64,000 nucleotides of DNA, from positions 24,672,589-24,736,588 of the forward strand of contig CM067304.1 of assembly GCA_034231615.1 (NCBI GenBank), in the 5' to 3' direction. Origin of the DNA: Meghimatium bilineatum (Eukaryota > Mollusca > Gastropoda > Stylommatophora > Philomycidae). The position numbers and the translations under genes are program-made. Below the pieces are notes generated by a model. The model searched no databases. It saw only the letters and a program-made list of their open reading frames with translations, and was not told the origin of the DNA. Below, piece by piece: positions 12,601 through 24,600 of this stretch; within the stretch, counting starts at the first letter, position 1; every line of letters starts with the position of its first letter.

Positions 12601-15600
12601 AATCTTTCCCCATAACCCCTTACGACATGCATGGAAGGCGAACAATGTTGCTATTCTGTGCTTCCTTTTCGGGTCCCGGCAACACATGACCGCGAGCAAG
12701 ATATTTTTTAAATGTCTTATTTGAGCTATATAAAATATGAAAACACATCAACCAAACTATAAAATAATATTTGTGTTTTGATCCATCCAGCGTGTAATTT
12801 TAAAAAGTGTTAAAGCACATTTTTGTTACGTCGCCCTGCTCGCGTTTTTGCTTGCCCGCATTTGTTGGGGTTCTTAACAATGCACAAATTTGTTGCCGCT
12901 CTTTTGTTGCGGGGCCCTCCTATGATATGACTAGAAAGGAAACACTCTGAACTAGAAGTCCAGCACCAGTTGCCACATGGACAGACAACAGATAGATGCA
13001 TCTGTTTCCAGCTATTTACTATACCCCGTTTACAGCTGTACAAGTATCTTGATTCCTTACCTTGACAATGAACATTTGGTTTAACATTTTGAAAAATCAA
13101 ATATATTGTTGTTCATTATAAAACTAATAAATATGTATGTTTGGACATTTAAACAATATCAAAGTCTTACTGTTGAAGGCATAAAGAGAAGTAGTCTACA
13201 CATGCACATGTGCTGAAAAACACCAAGATCTTCTCTTTCTTGCGAAGTTTAAGGAATCTGATAAGCTGGCCCATCTTCTCATCTGCTTCTACAAACTAAA
13301 AAAAAACGACAAAATGTATGACGGAATTTGTAAATATTCGGATATAGTTTCTATTAGTAAACAGAACATCGTCACTGTATAAACGTGAACAGATTTGGAG
13401 AAAAACAGCTGATAAAGATGTAAAAATGTGACTTTTGCTTCTTCATCCTTCAGTCAGTCATAGACTAATGTGGATTTCTTCAATGAACTGTACTGTGGTC
13501 ATCAGCCATGTGTAGAGGTTCTACATCAGAACTGTATTAGATGGCCATGGTGGTCTTCTTATAGTGTTGTACAGTGGGCAGATCTATAAAATATGTTCTG
13601 TTTTCCACCACAAGGGCACATATCAGTGTCACCAGTTCCAAATCACAGATACATGTGTCGAGTCTGATGTACTCTCAATCTATATTTGAGTGTTTGTTCT
13701 TTTCTTCCAAGCTTAAGTTTGTGGATGGCATAATCTATTTTGGCTGCAGGATTTTGAGTTCCAACTCATGTTTGGTGATGGACCTCATTTTTGGAAATGA
13801 TACAATGTTTTCTATATGTTGTTGCTGGCAGCTGCAAAATCCCTCTCTGAAACTTCATAATGAAAAAAATGCAGTATTTGAGAGTTTTGTTTTTTTAAAC
13901 AGTTGCTGGCAGTTATATCCAGTTTTTGTTAGCTTATCAGTTATCTATTTCCCCTAATTTGTGAATCTACTGAAGAAATACTTCTTGAGCTGGGTTGTTT
14001 AGTAGAGATGACAATTGATAATAAGTAAGACTGCTGTAAAACAATAGCACTTGTTTCTGTCATCACAGAAAATGTCTTGTTTCTGTCTTGTATTTTCTTG
14101 GGAAAAGACCTTACAGTTGAAATGCTGAAATTTGTATTTTTTTCATATCCTTACCCCATAGTTCATTGTAAAGTTATCAACCTTGTGTTTTACGTATGTA
14201 TTATTGTTGAGATATAATATATTCTATTGTATTCTTGTGTAATGTGTTTAGGTTTTGGAGGGCTTACAAGGTAGATTTGGTATCAGTAATCACTATACTG
14301 GCTTCCTTCAGGTGGGTTGATCAAGGCAGCAAAATAGTTGCTTCACAATGATATGAAATGTGGAGAATGAGCTCCAGTGATTATTGATTTCTTGATTTTG
14401 CCTCCATTGGACCATTCTATATAGATAATAATAATCATCATAAAAGCATAACTTGTCTGGTTATAGTGGTGTCACATTGAGACATTTGGTGCTGAAAGAT
14501 GTCCACATATCTCATCCTCTACCATTCTGATGAGTTTGGAAACTTCACACCCTGTCCAGTCCTTGATATTATCAAGCCATGTATTATTCTGGACCTCATC
14601 TTGTTCCCCCAACTTCCATCGTACCTTGAAGAACACCTTGTAATCAAGGAATGTACCACCGGAGTTTATGAAGTTTCATGATTGTTAACAGTGATTCTTG
14701 TTGACCCACTAATAAATAAATTCTATAATGTACAAACAGATTGGTCTTATAATCTCGGTAACAGGACAGTACCGTGATATGATGCAGAGAGGAGGCCACA
14801 TCTGACGGCACCTATAAAAATACATTTAAGTGGCGGAATTTTTTTTTTTTAACTTTTAAACTAATAAGCATTTTGAAGACTTGCATCACACTGAGAAAAT
14901 CTACTGCATGGTCCTGTCAGTAACAGATACCCAACATATGTAAATAGCATGGTTTTCAAATGCCTGAATTCTCCTCTGTAAGTCCAGTTATAGTCCAGGT
15001 ACCACAGTCTTACAGAAATAATGACAAAACCAAAGATTTTTAAAAGTTAATCTTGTTAAAAGTAACAAGTTAATCTTAACATGGGCGGAGATCCGGCTTT
15101 TCCAAATGGTGGTTAATCTTGTCATGACAGCAATGGCTATTGTCAGTCTTTTCTTAACTTCAGCTGTTGATTCACGACCACCACTAATCTGGGCTCCCAG
15201 ATAAGTAAATGTCGAAACCTCCTCAAGTCTTTGATTGCTAAGTTTTAGATTGGTCAGGACTGAATTAGTACTCCTACACGCCAAAGTTTTACTCTTATCT
15301 GCATTGATCCCCATGTCAAGTTTTTTGTTAGATATTTTCAGTCTTGTTGTTCACTAATGTAGTTCTGCCTCTGTTATCACCATCACATCGATATCATCAG
15401 CAACGCGAAGATTAGAAATTTGGCACACACATGAACAACTAAGCCCACACATGAACAACTAAGCACACACATGAACAACTAAGCACACACATGAACAACT
15501 AAGCACACACATGAACAACTAAGCACACACAGTAATATACCATATAATAGTTCTTTAACAAAGTTGGTGTCTTCTGACTATACCCATCTTTCATTGCCTT

Positions 15601-18600
15601 TTCCTTGACAATGATTTGAAGTGGGTTTCTCAATCCAGCACGAATCAATTTCTCAACTTCATCTGTCTGCGTAGCTGAGAATAGACCTGTCCGTCTGAGT
15701 TTGGGCAAATAACTCAATATAGAGTTAATGCTGTATGGAAGAACATTTGGACAGATGTTACGGTAAGATTATGTGATTGTATCTGCTGGTCATAACATGG
15801 ACATATGTTACGGTAAAATTGTGTGATTAAATCTGTAACTACTTAGACACACGGTTCCGCATGCTTCATAAATATATTGCTTTGGCTATATAAATATATG
15901 TCCGGCTCTGTGGCGAAGTGGTACAGAGCGCGTCTGTGACGGCAAAGGTACCGAGTTCGTACCTCACCACAGGCAATTGTGCATCCGGACCGTTCAGAAA
16001 GCAATGGCAACCTACTGAACGTATTTATATTGCCTAGAAAATCACCACAGCCAACAAATGCTGGGTTGATAGCTACGTCCTGGATAGGATATGCTACCAA
16101 TATATAAATATATATATAATTATATTGATTCCCCCCCCCCCAAAAAATCCCATAAAGACGCTCAATTTTTCAGAAATTTCAAGAGTAAATGCATCTTTAC
16201 CTATAAAAAAGTATATGATTCTAGGATATTACATTTTTAGTTTGCGCCAGGTCTATTAAAAACCATAACCACTGTGCAGATCTGTGGTATGGCTTCCAGT
16301 TTTATGTTTCAATCAAAGTGATCGGACGTAAGACTGATTTATTACGAATTTTTTTAATTAGCAAAGTTTTAGACCTAGTTTTGGAAATGGTATTATTCGC
16401 ATGTACAATGATGATGACAGCCGTAGTTACGATGGAAATATATACGTTGTAGGTAATTTGCATATCAAATATAACATGGAATGTGACAGTATATTCCTAG
16501 TTAGATATAGACCTAAAGTTTCCGACATAGAGATGGACATTTATGGTACTAATTGTGATAATGCAAATTTCGCCATAGTGATGTCGTTTTTTGAGTAGAA
16601 GTTGGGAATGTGTACAAAATGTTAGGTCTGTATATATTCTTTATGAGATTGCCACACGTTATGAATACTTTAGCATCATTGTCAACGATGAGTTTATCAA
16701 TTTGCAGCCGATCGGACAAATTTGAATGTAACATAAAGCAAAGAACAAACAAGGAAAGAAGACACGTGCTGAACATCTGCAACTGCCATTGAAATAAAAC
16801 GTCATTTTTATATTATGATAGACCTGTGTATTCTATTTTAGTATGGCATGTACTGCAGTACAGATGATGGGTTCTACGTTTTGGGCATATCATCCTGTTT
16901 GGGAAAAAAGGAGACCTCAATATATTCGTCTCAATATGACTCCTCTACTCAGCACACCAAAGGTAAAAAAAAAATTGTTTCCCCACTTATGTTGAGTTTG
17001 GCAGTTTATTATTTAAAACATACATTATCTTTGATATAGGTTTATTCAAGACTATTCATTTTTCTGTTGATCTGCCAAATCTGATGATATGATGAATAAA
17101 TTTGAAAGAAAATGCAATTTTATCATCATCATATCCATAATTTGGAGGCGTTGTGCCCCAAGCCTTTGTGATGGATTGACAATAGGGAAATCTCATAGTG
17201 GGGAAAGGGTTAAGAATTGCTATATATTTGTGTTGTCATTATCTATCATCATCAGGTGCCATGCCGGCTGGCGTAGGCGGTCATGGCTCTCCACAACTCT
17301 CTGTCCACAGTATTATGTATAAAAGTCGTTGTTGTTTCCTTGCCAGGTTGTCAAACTATCTATATATCATCATTACGCTTCGCACAGTTTAACATTATTC
17401 TTATTCCCAGTATTTCTCTCTTTCCCTCTGCTCTATAGTTAGTTATAGAAATGAGCGCTGGCACATGGCATTCATGTATATATTTTTTCCTATTAGTTCT
17501 AACAATTGAAATTACTTTAACCTTTAGCAAGCCAGATTAAAAAATACGAAACGTCTCCCTGCCACTGGATTCTTTATTTTGCGTTATTGATGGTGACTGT
17601 TTTGAAAATGTGATAATTTTTTGGTTGTTAGAGATATTTAAATAATATTTGCACATATAAATAAAGAATTGAATTCTGCATATATTGGTGTAATTTATGT
17701 ACATGTGTGTGTGACACCAGACGTATGAGAAAGTGGTAAAGACGTTTTTCACAAAAAACATATATTTTATAACAAATAAAGAGGAAAAATATAAGTAAAA
17801 AAATAACTTACCTTACATATCGAATTCCTTGGCAGCACTGTAAACTAAATCACACAAATCTGTTGTATTTATGTTCTTCCACTGCGAAATTATCAAAATA
17901 TAGCCGGGGGAACTGTATAAAACTTGTAGATTTGCAGTAAAATCGTTCTTTGAGCCTAGAGTTATTTTTTCTGCCACTTCAAAATATTCGATATCAAACG
18001 TACAAGTCCCCAAACCAACACGGCATTCTGTATATTCACTGCTGTGAAACTAAATAATCTAATAATTCATGATTCAAGACACGATTCAATGTTATTTTAT
18101 TCGAAATACGATGAAATAAAGGTCTATAAAACCGATCCACCATCATTGCATCGTACCGGTGTGCAGATGTGGTCAGATTAATTGCTCTTAAACTTTTACG
18201 AATAGCTAGCCATTCTCAAAAACTATCATTTCGGAAGTGGGGGATGTACCGGCTTCGATTGCGCATGTCCCCAGCTATGTGCATGGACTGTGGTACGTGT
18301 AAATCTCACGATATTACTGTTGGGTGGGACGGACCGCCATCAGCGTGCGCCGCCATTTTGTTTTTCGGCGGCCGGGGTTGATATAGGCTTGGTGAAGGTT
18401 AAGCATTGTCTGTGCTATATGAAAAATTCTAAACATTTCGATTGTGTCTTTCAATGCACACAATGAGTTTTATCAATGCACCCTTAACCCTTAAATTTTC
18501 GCATAGTGTTATTGTTTCAAAATCAAGCACATCTTTGTTACCTTAAAATCAGGGAAAGATAACTAGCGTTGAATCAGTGAGGCTAAGACACAGGTCACTG

Positions 18601-21600
18601 TATATATAAGAACCGCTGTGTGCTGTTTTAATTAATGGTGATATTGGAACCTTTTTTCGAGGCAAATGCAGGAGTTTGACAAGGATGCATATTATCACCT
18701 GTGTTATTCAATATATTCTTGGAACACATCTTGCAAGAGACACTACAGAACCATTAAACAACAATTTCAATTGGTGGCCCTCCTCTGTGCAATTTTCGGT
18801 TTGCAGATGACATTATCTTATGGCTGGCGGTCAAAAACTTACTTCTAACCTTGAAATAACTCACAAAACTTAGTATGGAAATAAAATATTTAAAAAAAAC
18901 AAAATAATGGCAAACAGAGATAACAACATGACTCCTGTTAACATTTGCATGAATGGACATAAACTAGAAGTTGACACCTTTAAATACTTAGGATTTTATA
19001 TGAGCAGTGATGGAACCACTATCAAAGGAACAAAGACTATACATGATATAGCCTCGTCTACACTATTATATATATATATATATCAAGTGACATAATCTTT
19101 CCAGAACGTCTTCATCGTGGATACTCTGAATGCCTCTCTGTATTGACCGGAGACATGCATACACTATTCAATGCCACTGGTCCATCATCTTCATGGTATT
19201 TCTCTTCTTCACAGAAAAGATCAACTGCCTAAGAAAATTACTACTGATGATCAACCAGATGTACCAATCACTTACCATTAAAAAAAATGATAAAATCAAT
19301 CAAAAGTCACAAACACCAACACAAGATAACTAGCACCTTATGAACAAATCAGAACACGTTGTAACTCTACACCTTAGTACAGGAAACAATCAACTCCAAA
19401 GTCATATGTACACAAAGTTCAAGATTGGCAACACAGGTCTTATAGCATACAAGAACACACAAATATGGATGGCAGATGAAATACTAGGTAAAATTTCAGA
19501 AAGAAAGCCAAATATACTCCAAAATATTCATTGATGGACAAAGAGATTTGTAACTAGTGCATATAGAAAAAGACCAATGGCTAGAAACAAAATGCAGAGA
19601 AACAGAGATGCCACTTCAACAGAAGAATAAAGAAATGCACAAAGAAATCACAAATAAGAAATGTCCTGCAAATATGGATGGTTGAAATTTTAAAAATTAT
19701 ATTTTTTAAGACAGAAGTACTGACAGGATGGGCAGATTATGTAACAGACCTGTTTGATGACCAACAAAAGAAAATAACTAACAATACAAAACAAAGAAAG
19801 CCAAGTAATACTAAAATAGAAGTAAAAATTCTTGAGACTAGTGGAAACTGAACCAGTCCGTTCACTATCCTGTTTATCTATTGCCCAAGACTTATAAGAT
19901 ATAATGTGCATCCATATGTTAGAAATGGTGTTATGGAGTTCTTCCTCACTTCTAATTAAAAAAGAAACACACGGACAATAGGAATAGAGATAGAAAGTAA
20001 ATAGGAATAGAGATTAAAGGATAGCTTCTATCCTACTTTCCATTTGCACAAAAACAACACATATGTAGTTACAACTATGTGATAACCACCAAACACAGTT
20101 TCTATAAATTCACTAAAGATTACCTTGCTTCAAATCCCATGTCCAGAAGTCTATCTGCTTCATCCAGAATTAAAACCTCCTATAATTTGAAGATTAAAAT
20201 GGATTTTATGACTTCACTTTTATGTTCAGAATTTACAGAACAAAGAACTCAAAAAGCTTTGAGGATTGCCATCACTGTATTCTGGTTTTCCTGTATGTAC
20301 TACATCTCCCCCAACATAGAAACATGCTGCTCCCTGAAAGTAATTTTGACTCTTAATTAGGAATCAGCATCTTGGCGCACAGGACATATAAGTGCTCCAC
20401 TCTCTGCCCAAGAATATGGAGACTCAAGTCCCAGTCAGATGTTGATTATGTGATTGTATCTTTCCAGAGTGAATACACTTTCTCCACTTTACCCCAAGTC
20501 ATCCTCATTTCCGTCCTTCATATGTACATTATCACCTCCAGCATTATCTTCTTCACTCTGTCATTAGGTTGGTCATATCTATTTTCAATACTGTGCTATC
20601 AATTACAGCATTGCCCAACAATTAGTCTGCTCTTTTGGTACCTCTGACATCTGAATGACCAGGGTAGTATCCATGTAATACTTCAGTAATGTAAATTTCT
20701 TAAAATGCACCTTTCTATCTTACACAATTTGCTTTGGGAGTCCGAGAGTATCACCATGTGAGTTCATATTTCAGTCACTGAGTGTCGTGTTGCCATCACA
20801 AAGAGTATCATTTAGAGCAGTGGCTCTCTACCTTTCTTGGCCTGCAACTCCCTTCTGAGACACACTTTCTTTCGTGCCCATACAAGACTAAAATATAGTT
20901 TGTTTGACGTTCTTCATGAGTTGTTACTATAATCTCATCCTTCATCTTCTATGTGTCTCAAATAATCATCACGAAGTTCATGATTCTCCGCCGGGGAGCA
21001 TGAGGTACATTTTGCTACCATTCAATTTGTGCCATGTAGGCCTTGCACATCCTAGCCTGTGACAGCCTTCCTATCTGCTGCCAGGTGATGGATGTGTATC
21101 AACTCTACACCATTACAGTTTATCCCCCCCCACTGTGCCCTTGGATTTTACAGGCCAAAACATGCCCCTGGTGACAGTCTCAGAGGTGGCAGTAATCAAG
21201 GGTTTAGGCTTGGGTCAACTACGTGTATCTTGCACGAGGTATTCCACTACCAATGAAATTGTCTTGCATAATTAGATGCATTGTCCTTTTTTTGATCAGG
21301 GTGCCGAACCATTTCTCACCTGTGAGCATGTTTCTGGTATAGAAAACACTCAACGGTAGAGCTTAGGATCTTTCACCTCTTAGTCAAAGTATCATCCACT
21401 GAAATTGCGAATACCTCGCATAAGTCTCTACACATATCTAGGAGCAATGGGAGGTTGGAAGGGGGGCATTTGCTGCTTCTTCTCCATGAGACATTCTTCT
21501 TGGAGGTAAATAGAAACTTGTTTCTGAGTTGAACAATGCTTGAGTTATGATTTTCATTAGCATTTTCTCCATTTTATTTGCACATGACGCTATCCTCTAG

Positions 21601-24600
21601 CGCTGTGATGTCCTTTTATTGTACTCCATATGCTAGCCGAAGCATCATGTTTGGCAAGGTATCTACAACAATGAACAGACTAACAAAAAAATTATGGGGA
21701 ACAGAAAATTAACAGTAAAAACTAAACTGGTTTACCATGCTTGTGTACACATGTGGTTGCGTCGTCTGTGGGTCTCACCAATGGCCCACTAGACATACCA
21801 CCCATGCAACAGAAAACTTAGTGGATGACATGCCGTTATATTGAGGTTATCTTCTTAGAGAAGCTTCATGGTACGCCATCTATACAATTATGCTTTTATT
21901 TTGTTGCTGAAATGTGTTTCATGTTTACCTGAATAATATATGTATGTACCCTCTGTGGTTGGGAGGGAGCCAGAGATGTACTGTGCAGCACTGGGGAGGA
22001 GGAAACTGACAGCACTGTTATTTCCTATGGCTGAAACCCATCATAAAGGCAAATTAACTCAGGACGTGACCATTTGGTTGCATGCCTGGAGCAATAGAGA
22101 AGTTTGGCATAACCAGTAGTCATTTGGTGGCGGGGAATGAGCACAGTCAACCCTATCTTGGCTACAGTGGCTAGGAGCAGTGCATAGGTTGAAACATACC
22201 TTCCTGGAGGAGTGATAGTTATTCTCTGGTTCTGTCCCGGGGTGGGCTGAAAATCCAAGACTTCCCAGCAATATAATGCCATTTACCATCATTAGGTCAA
22301 AGGGCATGAGCCTATGGACCGCTGGATCAGCAACCAACCAACTAACCATGCTTGTGTCCTCAGCACCCTCCTCTACAGCAGTGAAACATAGGAAACCTAT
22401 ATGCACCTGGAGAGACAACTAAACGGCTTTTACATGCTGTGCCTAGATATAATTCTTGGAGTTAAGTGTCAGGACTATCACTAACACTGATGTATTGGAA
22501 AGAACAGGCAATACATAGTATGTTCTGTACTCTTCACAGATGAAGACTTTATTGAGATTCTATATATTTATATAGAAGGCGGAGTTAACAGCAACAAGGG
22601 AATAGGGCACCCAAGATGGCGATGGTACAGTGATATATTAGATTGCTTAAACATGTCTCTAGCTGCGGCAGGTCAACTCGTCTAGAATCGCGGAATGTTC
22701 AGAGAATCCATAAGGAAGACCACATTCTGGAAAAAATATGTTACATGATGATGATTATCTTTGAGTGTATTCGCTGTCACACTGTTTGAAAAATGGCGGC
22801 CAAAACGATGTGGCTCAAAAAGGAAAATCGCTGTCACACTGTTTGAAAAATGGCGGCCAAAACGATGTGGCTCAAAAAGGAAACGTCACCGGGCGAGTGC
22901 TAGAAGAACGAGATCGAAAACAGCTAGGCTAGGAATTAAAAACGTGCGTGTGCTGTTTTGGAATGTGGCCAGTGTACACAAGCGTAGAACAGAGCTAGAA
23001 AAGATGTGTTATGAGGCTGATGTCATTGCATTGCAAGAAACACAGCTAGGTGAATTGGTAATATCAGGATAGCCGGATTTCAGTGTTTCTACAACAGGCG
23101 ACATCTTGGACAGGCAATCTTAGTACGTGAGGGTTTTAGTGTATGCGAGATTGATATGTCCAAGTGGGATAGTGACAATATCCAGTTACAGGCAGTGAGG
23201 GTCCAGCACCCAATCATGATTGTAAATGTGTATGCCTGCAACACGAGTATTGATCTTCAGGGTTGGAAGATCCTAGGGGAGATAATGGAACAGGAAAAGC
23301 AGATCCTCTTTTGTGGTGACTTCAATGCGAAAGGTACATCATGGGGCAATAGTGCTTCGAACAAACAGGGAAGAGAACTTGAGGAGGCCCTTACAGATAC
23401 GGACCTGTTGTGCCTTAACGATGGCCGTATAACAAGGATGGCAAGCAGGGATGGTGATGATGATAGCACTATCGACCTGGCATTGGTGTCATCAGCTTCT
23501 GTGGCTATCTGCAAATGGGACGTGCTGGGGCATCATGACAGTGACCACCTCCCATGTGTTGTTCTCTTAAAAAAAAAGGGCAAAAGTAAGCAGATATGGC
23601 CAAAGGTAAGATCCTTTAAGTATGATCGCAGAGGAGTGGATGTTGTAAGCAGAATTCGACAAGACAAACGTAAGGATCAAGTCATGAGAAATCAGGTGTG
23701 GGATAGGCCCCCCTGGTGGAACGAAGAGGTTCAAAGGGCATGGAGCGAGAAACGGAAAGCAGTATCAATTTGCCAAAAGGGCACGGAAACATGTTGCGGC
23801 TCAGCCCATGGAGGTCGCACAATGGAAACAGAAGAAAGATATCTTAGTCCAAACATTCAAAGATATTGCAAAGTCAGCAAAGGCGTCAAAATGGGACGAA
23901 TTTTGCAAGGAGATCACATGCGAAAAGTCACTAAAATTGTTCTGGCGGTTACACAAGTCAATGAATGGTCTGACAAGACGCGTGACTATTGCCGATTTCC
24001 AGAGCGACGATACCGTTTGGCAGAAGACGGATGAGACAAAAGGTGCTGCGTTGCTGGCACACTACACAGCACAAATTGGTCAGAGAAATGTGGAGGCATA
24101 TCAAGAAATCAGGAAAACACTCACAGACACGTGTAAGAACTTGAGCATGGAAAACCATATGCTAATCACAGTTGAAGAAATCAGGAAGGCACTGAAAAGT
24201 ACAAAAAATACAGCACTAGGGCCAGATGGCATTAGATACGATGACATTAGTCGAAGAACGGATGAGGAGTTGGGAGAGTTGGCGGACATGTTCAATAATA
24301 GCCTTCTAAAGGGCACAGTGAAAGAAGACTGGTTGCACAGCTATTTAGTTCCACTACCCAAACCTGGGAAGGACCACACCAGGATACATGGCTACAGAAT
24401 AATAACTATGCAGAATACGATTGGCAAGCTTTTGGAAAAAATTGTGGCCCAGAAGGTATCGTGTTATCTTGAAAGAAATAAGTGTTTACCAACATTGTTA
24501 GGAGGATATCGTCCAGGAAAGAAGACATGGCAGAATGCAGCCATATTTGCGCAGGATGTTTTTGAGGGGTTCGATTCGCGCATGGAGACATGTGCGGTCG

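Noticed and set aside
13574-13957. A 127-codon plus-strand protein
   Set aside because: The minus strand shows a LINE C-terminal motif (DTDMCPCGG), so the plus frame is its shadow.
15897-15970. A functional tRNA gene (likewise 44153, 58595, 59915 and 60312)
   Set aside because: A- and B-box-like motifs are present, but cloverleaf pairing is poor and each is followed by a SINE body.
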